From positions 1,162,501 to 1,226,500 of the forward strand of contig NZ_CP012184.1 of assembly GCF_001420995.1 (NCBI RefSeq): a stretch of DNA of 64,000 nucleotides, given 5' to 3'. The stretch is from Pseudonocardia sp. EC080619-01. Lineage in GTDB: Bacteria; Actinomycetota; Actinomycetes; Mycobacteriales; Pseudonocardiaceae. The position numbers were made by a program, and so were the translations under genes. The notes under the pieces are model-generated. The model saw nothing but the letters and a program-made list of their open reading frames with translations, made no database searches and was not told the DNA's origin. This document shows positions 8,036 through 17,242 of this stretch, piece by piece; position 1 is the first letter of the stretch, and every line of letters begins with the position of its first letter.

Positions 8036-8539
8036 GCACCCACCGCCCGGTGCCCCATCCCGTGGCCTGGCGAGGCACCCACCGCCTGGCGCCGCACCCC
8101 ATCGCCTGGCACCGCACCCCATCGCCTGGCGAGGCACCCGCCGCAGAGGGTGCGCCGGTCGGGGACGGGGTGCCGCACCCTCGGCCGCACCCCACCCAGG
8201 TCCGTGCCCGCGCGCCCGACCGCCGCACCTGCCTGACCCGGCATTGCACCCCCTGACCCGTCGCCGCACCCCACGGCCCGGCGTGGCACCCGCTGCAGAC
8301 GGTGCGCCGGCCGGTGACGGGGTGCCGCACCCGGCCGGGGGTGCCGGCGCACGTCACTGCCCGAGCGATGCGCTTCCGGGGCTGCCGATTCCCAACCGTC
8401 TCGATCCCCGCACCCCGGCCGCGCCGCACCCGCTCGCCCGGCGAAGCACCCCGTGACCCGGCGTCGCACCCATCGCAGAGGGTGCGCCGACCAGTCACGG
8501 GGTGCCACGGGGTGGCGGGCACGGTCACGGGGTGCCGGG
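8036..8539. repeat. Three palindromic arrays of 20-nt phased GCACC/GGTGC units
   Basis: There is no gene between 7939 and 8545. GCACC recurs at 8036, 8075, 8094, 8114 and 8134, then inverted GGTGC at 8149 and 8169. A second block has GCACC at 8225, 8246, 8266 and 8286, then GGTGC at 8301 and 8321. A third has GCACC at 8426, 8446 and 8466, then GGTGC at 8481, 8501 and 8531. Steps are 19-21 nt and the turn from last forward to first inverted unit is 15 nt in all three. Bases between cores are partly conserved (CTGGCG, GACCCG). Each block could fold into a long imperfect hairpin. Function unknown; it sits just past the 3' end of the dioxygenase gene. Confidence 0.85.
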
Positions 8540-8545
8540 TGTGGG

Positions 8546-9475
8546 TCAGTTCCCGGGCGGCGGACCGCCGGGGCCGCCTCCCTGCCCGCCGGCGGGCCCG
8601 CCACCGGACCCGCCGTCCGGTGCACCGCCGCCGGTGGGCTCGGTGGTCGTGTCCACCGCGGCCGTCAGCGCCACGGTCCAGCCGCGGGTGACGTCCCCGC
8701 TGACCGTCGCGACCTGCAGAGCCCCGCCGTCGTCGCCGAAGACGTTGTCGCTGTCGAGGGACACCTTCGACAGGTTCGTCACCGACTGCTCGTAGCCGGT
8801 CGTGGCGTACACGGCGGTGCACATGTCCTGCGGCAGCGCGACCTGCGAGGTGGCGATGGCGTTGCCGGCGTCGGTGATGTCGGCGACCGCCGGGTAGACC
8901 TCGAAGTGGATGTGCGGCCAGCGGCCGTCGTAACAGGCCGGGACGATGCTGGTGAACCGCACCGTCCCGTCGCTGCCGGCGACCTGGACGCCGCGCAGGT
9001 AGTTCTCGTTCTCCAGCCCGGACGAGTAGAGCGAGTACTCGCCGGCGCGGTCGCAGTGCCACACGTACACCGCGGCCCCGGTCATCCCGGCCGCCGCCAT
9101 GTCGGTGATCGTCAGCTCGAGGGTCATGGGCACGCCCTCCGCGGTGGCACTGCCGGTCCCGAAGCTGGACCGGATGTCGCTGCGCACCACACCGGACTCG
9201 GTGAGCACGTTCGCCCCGTTGGAGCCGTCGCCCGGGTACGGGCCCGCGGTCTCGTCCGGGATCTCGCCGGTGCTCGTGGTGCTCGCCGTCGACGCCCCGG
9301 ACGACCCGGACGCGCCGCACGCGGCCAGGCCCGCCGTGGCGGCGCCGATGCCGAGCACCGCGAGCATCCGGCGGCGGCTGAACAACGTGCCGAGATCGAA
9401 CCCGAGGCCCTGGTCGACGACCTCGTCGTCGGGGCGGGGCAGCGGGCGGCCCTCGTAGGTGGGGCGCGGGCTCAT
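8546..9475 (-). CDS. Tat-exported lipoprotein intradiol ring-cleavage dioxygenase
   Basis: A 309-residue member of the intradiol dioxygenase family, which open catechol-type rings using non-haem Fe(III). It has a cytoplasmic tail, then RRR (34-36), a hydrophobic stretch and a lipobox LAAC with lipidated Cys at 53, so it should be Tat-exported and membrane-anchored. The family block ETAGPYP is at 75-81. Probable Fe ligands are Y147 (GEYS), Y182, H188 and H190 (PHIHFEV). The C-terminus is a Gly/Pro-rich tail. The ATG at 9475 has a good GGAGG site 5 nt upstream. Exported intradiol enzymes of this type are common in actinomycetes, but natural substrates are unclear. Confidence 0.88.
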   Translation of the reverse strand: MSPRPTYEGRPLPRPDDEVVDQGLGFDLGTLFSRRRMLAVLGIGAATAGLAACGASGSSGASTASTTSTGEIPDETAGPYPGDGSNGANVLTESGVVRSDIRSSFGTGSATAEGVPMTLELTITDMAAAGMTGAAVYVWHCDRAGEYSLYSSGLENENYLRGVQVAGSDGTVRFTSIVPACYDGRWPHIHFEVYPAVADITDAGNAIATSQVALPQDMCTAVYATTGYEQSVTNLSKVSLDSDNVFGDDGGALQVATVSGDVTRGWTVALTAAVDTTTEPTGGGAPDGGSGGGPAGGQGGGPGGPPPGN

Positions 9476-9601
9476 GCGGTCCTCCAGGAGCGTCGGTCGG
9501 GAACTGCCACCGACGGTAGGAACCGCACGTGGGCGGCGGCCCGGGATCATCTGTGCGTCCCCTGTGAGCGGTGCCCGCCACGGACACGGTAGGCATGGGG
9601 C

Positions 9602-10132
9602 ATGGCCACCGCGAGCGTCCGCCCCGCCACCGACGACGACGTCGACGCCGTCGTCGGGATCCAGGACCGCACCTGGCGCACCGCCTACGCCGGGCTGCTC
9701 CCCGAGGAGGCGTTCGCGAGCCTGACCTCCCACGCGGCCCGCTCGCACTGGCGCGACGCCGTGCACGCGGGCGACGACTTCCACCTGTTCGTCGCCGTCG
9801 AGGGCGCCGAGGCCGTGGGGTTCTGCGCCGCCGCGCGCTACGCGGGAGCCGACGGCCTGTCGATCGCGGAGATCTCCGCGCTGCTGGTGGAGCCGCGGTG
9901 GGGGCGGCGCGGGCACGGCGGACGGCTGCTCGCCGCCGCCGCGGCCGCGCTGCGCGGGTCCGGCTCCGGGTCGGGGCGGGCGTGGCTGCCCGAGGCCGAC
10001 GCCGCGTCCCGGGGGTTCTACGCGCGCGCCGGCTGGCAGCCCGACGGCGCGGTCCGCACCCTCGACACCGGCACCGGCACGCTGCGCGAGATCCGGGTCG
10101 GCGGGACCCTCGACCTGCACCTGACCGGCTGA
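9602..10132 (+). CDS. GNAT-family N-acetyltransferase
   Basis: A 176-residue acetyl-CoA-dependent acetyltransferase with the GNAT fold. The N-terminal strand and helices include TWRTAYAGLLP (about 29-39), the core is ISALLVEPRWGRRGHGGRLL (motif A, acetyl-CoA pyrophosphate loop at about 100-110) and the C-terminal FYARAGW is typical motif B. Substrate unknown. A -10-like TAGGCA (9590-9595) lies 6 nt before the ATG, suggesting a leaderless mRNA. It diverges from the dioxygenase gene and converges on dapB with 8 bp between stops. Confidence 0.85.
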   Translation: MATASVRPATDDDVDAVVGIQDRTWRTAYAGLLPEEAFASLTSHAARSHWRDAVHAGDDFHLFVAVEGAEAVGFCAAARYAGADGLSIAEISALLVEPRWGRRGHGGRLLAAAAAALRGSGSGSGRAWLPEADAASRGFYARAGWQPDGAVRTLDTGTGTLREIRVGGTLDLHLTG

Positions 10133-10140
10133 GGAGCCGG

Positions 10141-10956
<816 letters not shown>

Positions 10957-11436
10957 TCAGCCGGCGACGAGCCCGCCGATCCACACCGCCGTCGCCAGCA
11001 TCCCGGCGGCGAGCTCGATGAGGATGCTCCACCCGACGGCGGTGAGCGCCTCCTTCGCCGATCGCCAGGCCGTCGCGGCGTCCGGGAGCCGCACCAGCTC
11101 GGCCAGCCACACCCCGAGCACGAACCCGAGGAACAGCCCGACCACCGGGACGACGAAGAACCCGACGACACCGAGCAGGAGGCCCGCGAGCAGGGTCCGG
11201 GTCGGCACCCCGGACGCCTTGAGCCGGCGGCCGGGGAGCAGGTACTTCGCGACCTGGCCGATCACGGTGACCAGCACGGCGAGACCGAGCACCCACCAGC
11301 CGACGGCGTCGCCGCGCGGCACCGCCCACACCGCGATCCCGCCGACGATCAGTACGGGGCCGGGGAGCACCGGGAGCACGATCCCGGCCAGCCCGACCGC
11401 GATCATGAGGCCGGCGAGGACGGCGAGCCAGGTCAT
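10957..11436 (-). CDS. DUF456-family membrane protein
   Basis: A 159-residue integral membrane protein with about four to five hydrophobic segments. The DUF456 pattern is clear: LPVLPGPVLIVGG near residue 21, then KYLLPGRRLKASG and a Gly-rich segment GVVGFFVVPVVGLFLG. No enzymatic motif is visible and the family has no assigned function. It lies between the M16 peptidase and dapB on the same strand, with 34 bp to the former and 60 bp to the latter, so it is probably co-transcribed. Confidence 0.85.
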   Translation of the reverse strand: MTWLAVLAGLMIAVGLAGIVLPVLPGPVLIVGGIAVWAVPRGDAVGWWVLGLAVLVTVIGQVAKYLLPGRRLKASGVPTRTLLAGLLLGVVGFFVVPVVGLFLGFVLGVWLAELVRLPDAATAWRSAKEALTAVGWSILIELAAGMLATAVWIGGLVAG

Positions 11437-11470
11437 GGCCCCACCCTGCCAGGTCGTGATCGACCCCGGC

Positions 11471-12844
11471 TCACAGGTCGCGCAGGGACCCCGGGAGAGC
11501 GGACTCGTCGTCGTAGGGACCGACGACGGCGGCGGTGAGCGGCTGGTCCAGCAGACCCGCGGCCAGCGCCGCGACCTCCGCCGGGGTGACGGCCTCGATG
11601 CGGGCCAGGCTGTCGGTCAGCGACCGCTGGCGCCCGTGGTCGAGCTCGGCCCGGCCGAGCCGGTTCATCCGGGACGCGGTGTCCTCGCAGCCCAGCACCA
11701 GTCCCCCGCGCAGCGCGCCCTTGGCCCGGGTCACCTCGGCCTCGGTGAGCCCGCCCCCGGCGACCTCGGCGAGCACGTCACGCACGACGGCCACGACCTC
11801 GCCGAGCCGCTCCGGTGCGCAGCCGGCGTACACCGACAGGGCACCGGCGTCGGCGTAGCGGGCGACCGAGGAGTAGACCTGGTAGGCCAGCCCGCGCTGC
11901 TCACGGACCTGCTGGAACAGCCGCGACGACAGGCCGCCGCCGAGCGCGTTGTTCAGCACCGCGAGCACCGGCAGCCCCGGGACGTGCCGGCCCGCGGCCG
12001 GGACGCCCAGCATCACGTGTGCCTGCTCGGAGTCGTCGGGCTGCAGGCCGAGCGCACCGGAGCGGGCCGGGCGCACACCGGTGGCGGCGCGCGGCGGGAC
12101 GGCGACGGCGTCGGCGTGGCCGTTCGCCGCGGGTGCCAGCGCTGCGGCGACGAGTTCGGCGAGCCGGTCGTGCTCCAGGTTCCCGGCGGCGGCGACGACC
12201 ATCCGTGGCGTCGTGTACTCCCCGCGCCAGAACGCGTGCAGCGTCTCCCGGCTCATCGCCCGGACGGACTCCTCGGACCCGATCACGGGACGGCCGAGCG
12301 GGTGCGACCCGAACAGGGTCTCGTCGAACAGGTCGCCGAGCAGGTCCTCCGGGTCGTCGTCGCGCATCGAGATCTCCTCGAGCACGACGCCCCGTTCCAG
12401 CTCGACGTCGGTGCGGGCCAGCTCGGCGTCGGTGACGACGTCGGCGAGCAGGTCGACCGCGAGCGCCACGTCGGTGTCGAGGACGTGCGCGTAGTAGCAG
12501 GTGTGTTCCTTGGCGGTGAAGGCGTTCAGCTCACCGCCGACGGCGTCCATCTCCTCGGCGATCCCGGCCGCGGTCCGGCGCCGGGTGCCCTTGAAGAGCA
12601 GGTGTTCCAGGAAGTGTGCGGCACCGGCCTGCTCGCCGGTCTCGTCGACCGAGCCGATGCCGATCCAGATGCCGACGGCGACCGAGCGGACCCCGGGCAC
12701 CGTCTCCGTGACCAGCCGGACGCCGCCGGGCAGCTCGCTGCGCCGCACCGCGTCCGGGGTCGCGAGATCGGCGGGCACGCGGGCGGCGGCCCGGGAACCC
12801 TGGGGTTCCCGGGCCGCCGCCCTGGAGTCGTGCGCGTCCGCCAA
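11471..12844 (-). CDS. M16-family zinc peptidase (PepR-like)
   Basis: A pitrilysin/processing-peptidase-type zinc peptidase; the same gene follows pnp in Mycobacterium tuberculosis (pepR). With the TTG at 12844, 5 nt past the pnp stop, it has 457 residues: inverted zinc motif HFLEH at 77-81, third ligand a Glu near 157, and a second M16 domain from about 230. The alternative GTG at 12778 gives 435 residues and would place a perfect 20-bp palindrome (12781-12822) outside the gene. Neither start has a strong ribosome site, so the N-terminus is unsettled. Confidence 0.9.
   Translation of the reverse strand: MADAHDSRAAAREPQGSRAAARVPADLATPDAVRRSELPGGVRLVTETVPGVRSVAVGIWIGIGSVDETGEQAGAAHFLEHLLFKGTRRRTAAGIAEEMDAVGGELNAFTAKEHTCYYAHVLDTDVALAVDLLADVVTDAELARTDVELERGVVLEEISMRDDDPEDLLGDLFDETLFGSHPLGRPVIGSEESVRAMSRETLHAFWRGEYTTPRMVVAAAGNLEHDRLAELVAAALAPAANGHADAVAVPPRAATGVRPARSGALGLQPDDSEQAHVMLGVPAAGRHVPGLPVLAVLNNALGGGLSSRLFQQVREQRGLAYQVYSSVARYADAGALSVYAGCAPERLGEVVAVVRDVLAEVAGGGLTEAEVTRAKGALRGGLVLGCEDTASRMNRLGRAELDHGRQRSLTDSLARIEAVTPAEVAALAAGLLDQPLTAAVVGPYDDESALPGSLRDL
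12781..12822 (-). terminator. Perfect 20-bp palindrome after pnp
   Basis: Arms 12781-12800 and 12803-12822 are exact reverse complements around a 2-nt centre (core GGGAACCCTGGGGTTCCC). It lies 27 nt past the pnp stop and before the first M16 codon that is safe on homology. There is no T-run, as is common for actinobacterial terminators. It may terminate or protect the pnp mRNA, or lie inside the M16 N-terminus if the TTG at 12844 is used. Confidence 0.6.
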
Positions 12845-12848
12845 CGGA

Positions 12849-15128
12849 TCAGCTCTGGTTCGCGGCCTCGGCCTCAGCCGGAGCCTCGGCGCCGGTCTCG
12901 GCGTCCGCCGGGGCCTCACCGTTCTCCCCGCCCTCCTGGACCGGGACGAGGCTGATCTTGCCGCGGTTGTCGATGTCGGTGACCTCGACGCGGATCTTGT
13001 CGCCGACCTTGCAGACGTCCTCGACCTTGCCGATCCGCTTCCCGTTGCCGAGCTTCGAGATGTGGATCAGACCGTCCTTGCCGGGGACCAGCGAGACGAA
13101 GGCACCGAAGGCGGCGGCCTTGACCACCGTGCCCAGGAACCGCTCGCCGACCTTCGGCAGCTGCGGGTTGGCGATCGCGTTGATCATGCCGATCGCCTCC
13201 TCCGCGGAGGGGCCGTCGTTCGCACCGACGTAGATCGTGCCGTCGTCCTCGATCGAGATGTCGGCGCCGGTCTTCTCGGTGATCGAGTTGATCATCTTGC
13301 CCTTCGGGCCGATGACCTCGCCGATCTTGTCGACCGGGACCTTCACCGCGGTGACCCGCGGCGCGTACTTGGACATCTCGTCCGGGCCGTCGATGGCCTC
13401 GCCGATCACCTCGAGGATGGTCAGGCGGGCGTCCTTGGCCTGGCTCAGGGCGGCGGCCAGCACCTCGGACGGGATGCCGTCCAGCTTGGTGTCCAGCTGC
13501 AGCGCCGTCACGAAGTCCTTGGTGCCGGCGACCTTGAAGTCCATGTCGCCGAACGCGTCCTCGGCGCCGAGGATGTCGGTCAGCGCGACGTAGCGGGTCT
13601 GGCCGTCGACCTCGTCGGAGACCAGGCCCATCGCGATGCCCGCGACCGGCGCCTTCAGCGGCACACCGGCGTTGAGCAGCGACATCGTCGACGCGCAGAC
13701 CGAGCCCATCGAGGTGGACCCGTTGGAGCCCAGCGCCTCGGAGACCTGGCGGATCGCGTAGGGGAACTCCTCGCGGTCCGGCAGGACCGGGAGCAGCGCC
13801 CGCTCGGCGAGGGCGCCGTGGCCGATCTCGCGGCGCTTCGGCGACCCGACGCGGCCGGTCTCACCGGTGGAGAACGGCGGGAAGTTGTAGTGGTGCAGGT
13901 AGCGCTTGGAGGTCTCCGGACCGAGCGAGTCGATCGTCTGCTCCATGCGCAGCATGTTCAGCGTGGTGACACCCAGGATCTGGGTCTCGCCACGCTCGAA
14001 CAGCGCCGAGCCGTGCGCCCGCGGGATGACCTCGACCTCGGCCGAGAGCGGCCGGATGTCGGTCAGGCCGCGGCCGTCGATCCGGACCTGGTCGGTCAGG
14101 ATCCGGCGGCGGATGAGCTTCTTGTTGAGCGCGCGGAACGCGTTGCCCAGCTCGGACTCGCGGCCGGTGAAGCGCTCGCCCAGCTTCTCCAGCACCGACG
14201 CCTTGATCTCGTCGGTGCGGGTCTCGCGCTCCTGCTTGCCGGCGATGGTCAGCGCCTGCGCCAGCTCCTGCTCGACGGCCTCGGTGACGGCCTCGAGCGC
14301 GTCCGGCTGGTAGGCCGGGAACACCGGGTAGTCGGCGGTCGGCTTGGCCGCGACGTCGGCGAGCTGCTGCTGCGCGACGCACAGCGAGCGGATGAAGGGC
14401 TTCGCGGCCTCCAGGCCGTCGGCCACGACGTCCTCGGTCGGGGCGTTGGCGCCGCCGTCGACGAGCTCGATCGTCTTCTCGGTGGCCTCGGCCTCGACCA
14501 TCATGATCGCGACGTCGTCGCCGACGACGCGACCCGCGACGACCATGTCGAACGCGGCGCGCTCGAGCTGGTCGTGCGTCGGGAAGGCCACCCACTGGGT
14601 GTCGGTGCCGGTCTCGTTCGCGATCAGCGCGACGCGGACGCCGCCGACCGGGCCGGAGAAGGGCAGGCCCGCGAGCTGGGTGGACGCCGACGCGGCGTTG
14701 ATCGCCACGACGTCGTAGGGGTCCTTCGGGTCGAGCGACATGACCGTCACGACGACCTGGATCTCGTTGCGGAGACCGTCCACGAAGGACGGGCGCAGCG
14801 GCCGGTCGATGAGACGGCAGGTCAGGATCGCGTCGGTGCCGGGGCGGCCCTCGCGGCGGAAGAACGAGCCGGGGATCCGGCCCGCCGCGTACATCCGCTC
14901 CTCGACGTCGACCGTCAGGGGGAAGAAGTCGAACTGGTCCTTCGGCCGCTTCGAGGCGGTCGTGGCGGACAGCAGCATGGTCTCGTCGTCCAGGTACGCG
15001 ACGACCGAACCGGCGGCCTGGCGGGCGAGCCGGCCGGCCTCGAACCGGACGGTGCGCGTGCCGTAGGCACCGTTGTCGATGACGGCGGTGCTCTCGTGCA
15101 CGCCGTCCTCGCTGATGACGTCAGTCAT
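12849..15128 (-). CDS. pnp: Polyribonucleotide nucleotidyltransferase (PNPase)
   Basis: A phosphorolytic 3'-5' exoribonuclease and RNA tailing enzyme of the RNA-decay machinery, 759 residues as is usual. It has two RNase PH-like domains joined by a helical region. The second contains the active-site region around [13 protein letters not shown], followed by a KH domain ([11 protein letters not shown]) and an S1 domain ([19 protein letters not shown]). The C-terminal tail is acidic and Ala-rich. The ATG at 15128 is preceded by GAGGAG. It follows rpsO with a structured leader in between, as in many actinobacteria. Confidence 0.98.
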   Translation of the reverse strand: MTDVISEDGVHESTAVIDNGAYGTRTVRFEAGRLARQAAGSVVAYLDDETMLLSATTASKRPKDQFDFFPLTVDVEERMYAAGRIPGSFFRREGRPGTDAILTCRLIDRPLRPSFVDGLRNEIQVVVTVMSLDPKDPYDVVAINAASASTQLAGLPFSGPVGGVRVALIANETGTDTQWVAFPTHDQLERAAFDMVVAGRVVGDDVAIMMVEAEATEKTIELVDGGANAPTEDVVADGLEAAKPFIRSLCVAQQQLADVAAKPTADYPVFPAYQPDALEAVTEAVEQELAQALTIAGKQERETRTDEIKASVLEKLGERFTGRESELGNAFRALNKKLIRRRILTDQVRIDGRGLTDIRPLSAEVEVIPRAHGSALFERGETQILGVTTLNMLRMEQTIDSLGPETSKRYLHHYNFPPFSTGETGRVGSPKRREIGHGALAERALLPVLPDREEFPYAIRQVSEALGSNGSTSMGSVCASTMSLLNAGVPLKAPVAGIAMGLVSDEVDGQTRYVALTDILGAEDAFGDMDFKVAGTKDFVTALQLDTKLDGIPSEVLAAALSQAKDARLTILEVIGEAIDGPDEMSKYAPRVTAVKVPVDKIGEVIGPKGKMINSITEKTGADISIEDDGTIYVGANDGPSAEEAIGMINAIANPQLPKVGERFLGTVVKAAAFGAFVSLVPGKDGLIHISKLGNGKRIGKVEDVCKVGDKIRVEVTDIDNRGKISLVPVQEGGENGEAPADAETGAEAPAEAEAANQS

Positions 15129-15149
15129 GCGGGGGTGATCTCCTCGTCG

Positions 15150-15300
15150 TAGGGAGTTGTCTCTGCGTCCCCACCACCGACGACGTCCGGGGCGATCCCC
15201 TGCTGGGCCGGTCTTCGATCGAAGCCCCCGGCAACTCGTGCTCCCGGGAGCCACTACCGAGGACCGGCGGACGTCCGTCCGCCGGCGCGCGGTGGGCTTC
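15150..15300 (-). ncRNA. Structured pnp leader, candidate Actino-pnp RNA
   Basis: On the minus strand the 5' leader of pnp contains a 10-bp hairpin (15264-15285), a conserved-looking TCCTCGGTAGTGGCTC segment, a CTCCCGGGAG palindrome (15241-15250) and CTTCGATCGAAG (15213-15224). An RNA motif called Actino-pnp is known from 5' leaders of actinobacterial pnp genes. Location and general form match, but I have not aligned it to the covariance model. A role in autoregulation of PNPase is likely. Confidence 0.55.
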
Positions 15301-15344
15301 TGTTCAGTTGTGTCGGTTCAGTTGTACCGCGTGGGATGCGGAAC

Positions 15345-15373
15345 GACCCGGCACCGGAGTCCGGTGCCGGGTC
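15345..15373 (-). terminator. rpsO terminator hairpin
   Basis: A perfect 13-bp stem, GACCCGGCACCGG (15345-15357) and its complement (15361-15373), with a 3-nt loop. It begins 9 nt beyond the rpsO stop. There is no U-tract. It probably limits read-through from rpsO to pnp. Confidence 0.8.
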
Positions 15374-15382
15374 GCCGGCGGG

Positions 15383-15652
15383 TCAGCGGCGCAGACCCAG
15401 CTTCTCGATCAGCGCGCGGTAACGAGCCACGTCGACGGCGCGCAGGTACTTGAGGAGCCGGCGACGACGACCGACCAGCAGCAGCAGGCCGCGCCGGCTG
15501 TGGTGGTCGTGCTTGTGCTCCTTCAGGTGCTCGGTCAGCCCGATGATGCGCTGCGTCAGCAGCGCCACCTGGGCCTCGGGGGACCCGGTGTCGGTGGCGT
15601 GGGTGCCGTACTTCTCGAGCGTGGTCTTCTTCTCGGCGGTGGACAGTGCCAC
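15383..15652 (-). CDS. rpsO: 30S ribosomal protein S15
   Basis: An 89-residue S15, a primary 16S rRNA binding protein that nucleates the 30S platform. The sequence is canonical: [17 protein letters not shown] near residues 21-37, then the basic stretch [20 protein letters not shown], and a C-terminal [20 protein letters not shown]. The GTG at 15652 has an excellent AAGGAG site 5 nt upstream. It is followed by a strong hairpin and pnp. Confidence 0.98.
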   Translation of the reverse strand: MALSTAEKKTTLEKYGTHATDTGSPEAQVALLTQRIIGLTEHLKEHKHDHHSRRGLLLLVGRRRRLLKYLRAVDVARYRALIEKLGLRR

Positions 15653-15822
15653 TGCGTCTCCTTCATCTCGTGGACGGTCCGCGGGGCCGTACCGTTCGCG
15701 ACCCCGGCCGGGACGGCCGGTGGAACGGCAGGTGGTCGGTCGCGGCCGCCGCGGACTGCAGCCGGACCCGGGGAGAAACGGTACCAGCGACGACATCGCC
15801 CGCCGTCGCCGACCCGCGCACC

Positions 15823-16344
15823 TCAGCGCCCTGCTCCACCGGACGGGACCGTCAGCCGTACCCGGTGCACCGGGGTGTAGCGCGGGCCCGGGTCGCTGCG
15901 CACCAGCAGCACCTCGTCCGCCGTCCACCAGGGCCCCGGCCGGACGCCGCCGGCGCCGGTCAGGGCGTCCGGCCGGGGCCGGTCGGCGGGCCGCCTGCGG
16001 GCGAGTGTGAGGTGCGCCCGGAACGACGACGGGTCGGCCCCGGCCCGGGCCGCGAGGTCGTCGAGCACACCGCCGGGCTCGACCCCGGCCCAGACGACGC
16101 CGGGGAAGGTGCCGGTCCCCGCGATCCGCAGCCGCGGCGCGGGCACCCCGGCGAACGCCGCGTCGAGGGCCGCGGCCCGCGCGTCCGGGTCGTCGTCGCC
16201 GTGGAAGCACAGGGTGAGGTGCCAGGTGCCGGGATCCACCGGCCGCCACGCGCCGTCCGGGTGCCAGGGGAGTGCGGACGCCAGCTCCGTCGCGAGCGCG
16301 TCGACCGCCGCCGGGGGCGGCCACAGCGCGGTGAACAGCCTCAT
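15823..16344 (-). CDS. thpR: RNA 2',3'-cyclic phosphodiesterase (2'-5' RNA ligase family)
   Basis: A 173-residue 2H-phosphoesterase. The two HxTx motifs that define the family are at residues 42-45 (HLTL, in [10 protein letters not shown]) and 111-114 (HLTL, in [10 protein letters not shown]). Such enzymes open 2',3'-cyclic phosphates on RNA ends and can ligate 2'-5' in vitro. The start is the ATG at 16344 ([10 protein letters not shown], a typical N-terminus). It is on the same strand as the XRE regulator upstream, separated by two hairpins. Confidence 0.9.
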   Translation of the reverse strand: MRLFTALWPPPAAVDALATELASALPWHPDGAWRPVDPGTWHLTLCFHGDDDPDARAAALDAAFAGVPAPRLRIAGTGTFPGVVWAGVEPGGVLDDLAARAGADPSSFRAHLTLARRRPADRPRPDALTGAGGVRPGPWWTADEVLLVRSDPGPRYTPVHRVRLTVPSGGAGR

Positions 16345-16423
16345 CCCGCTCCGTCCTCCCGGCGGCCCGCCCCGATGCCACGGACGAGCACGGCTGCGGC
16401 GATCGAGGGCGACGGTATCCGGT

Positions 16424-16450
16424 GGAATCGCTGCCTCGGGCAGCGATTCC
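16424..16450. terminator. 12-bp hairpin downstream of XRE gene
   Basis: GGAATCGCTGCC (16424-16435) and its complement (16439-16450) form a perfect stem with a TCG loop. It lies between the XRE gene stop (16567) and thpR (16344). A second hairpin of related sequence lies at 16530-16556. Confidence 0.65.
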
Positions 16451-16529
16451 CCGCATGCGGCGCTGCCCGGCGGGGCCTCGCGACCGTCGGGTGACGCGGG
16501 GCGTTCCGCCGCGGGTGACCTCCTTCCGT

Positions 16530-16556
16530 GAGATCGCTTCCCCGAGAAGCGATCTC
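16530..16556. terminator. 11-bp hairpin immediately after XRE gene
   Basis: GAGATCGCTTC (16530-16540) pairs with GAAGCGATCTC (16546-16556) around a 5-nt loop. It begins 10 nt past the stop of the leftward XRE gene, as expected for a terminator. It shares the ATCGCT core with the hairpin at 16424-16450. Confidence 0.7.
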
Positions 16557-16566
16557 GCAGCACCCC

Positions 16567-17178
16567 TCATCTCCGCGACGCCGCCGCCCGCCGGAGCACA
16601 TCGGCGATCTCCGGGAACGACGGGTCCAGCTCCGCCGCGGCCGCGACGAGGCGGGCCGGCGCGGAGACGCCGCGCAGCGCGTCGTCAGCGGTCGGCGCGG
16701 AGGCGGCCGGCCGTCGCGGGTGCGGCACCACTGCCGTGCGGACCGGAACGACCGGCGCGCCTGACGCACCCGGGACGACCGGGGCGCCGCCCGGGAGGCG
16801 ATCGGGGCCGGCGAGGCCCGGGCCGGCAGCACCGCAGCGGCAGTCCCCCGCCGGCACCGGCCCCCAGGGCACCGCGGACCCGGACCGGACGCGGTCCAGC
16901 AGCGTCTCGATCTCACCGGGCGGGACCGGACCGCGCGCGACCCGGCGGTCGAGCGCCACCATCCGGCCGAGCACCGCGGGATCACCGATCTTGACCCGCC
17001 GGGCGCCGGACAGCTGGGACAGCATCGCCGGGCTCAGCCCCAGCGCCGACGCCAGCCGCGCCTGCGTGATCCCCAGCCCGGAGGTCAGCCGGCGTACCCG
17101 CTCCCCCAGCGGCTCGCCGTAGATCTCGCGCTGCCGCGCGCGGTTGCCCGCCACCTGGTCACCGGGACGATCGTCCAT
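16567..17178 (-). CDS. XRE-family (Cro/CI-type) DNA-binding protein
   Basis: A 203-residue regulator. Residues about 25-80 contain a helix-turn-helix of the XRE type ([24 protein letters not shown]), followed by [12 protein letters not shown]. The middle is Pro/Gly/Ala-rich and probably unstructured, with CRCG near 125. A small helical C-terminal domain follows (about 165-203). No enzymatic motif. The ATG at 17178 is the start chosen because the HTH is normally N-terminal; a longer frame exists upstream. Targets unknown. Confidence 0.75.
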   Translation of the reverse strand: MDDRPGDQVAGNRARQREIYGEPLGERVRRLTSGLGITQARLASALGLSPAMLSQLSGARRVKIGDPAVLGRMVALDRRVARGPVPPGEIETLLDRVRSGSAVPWGPVPAGDCRCGAAGPGLAGPDRLPGGAPVVPGASGAPVVPVRTAVVPHPRRPAASAPTADDALRGVSAPARLVAAAAELDPSFPEIADVLRRAAASRR

Positions 17179-17242
17179 GCCGCGATCCTGCGGCCGTCCC
17201 CGTCGCGCCCGGGCCGGATCGGAACGGGTAGGGGACTTCCAC

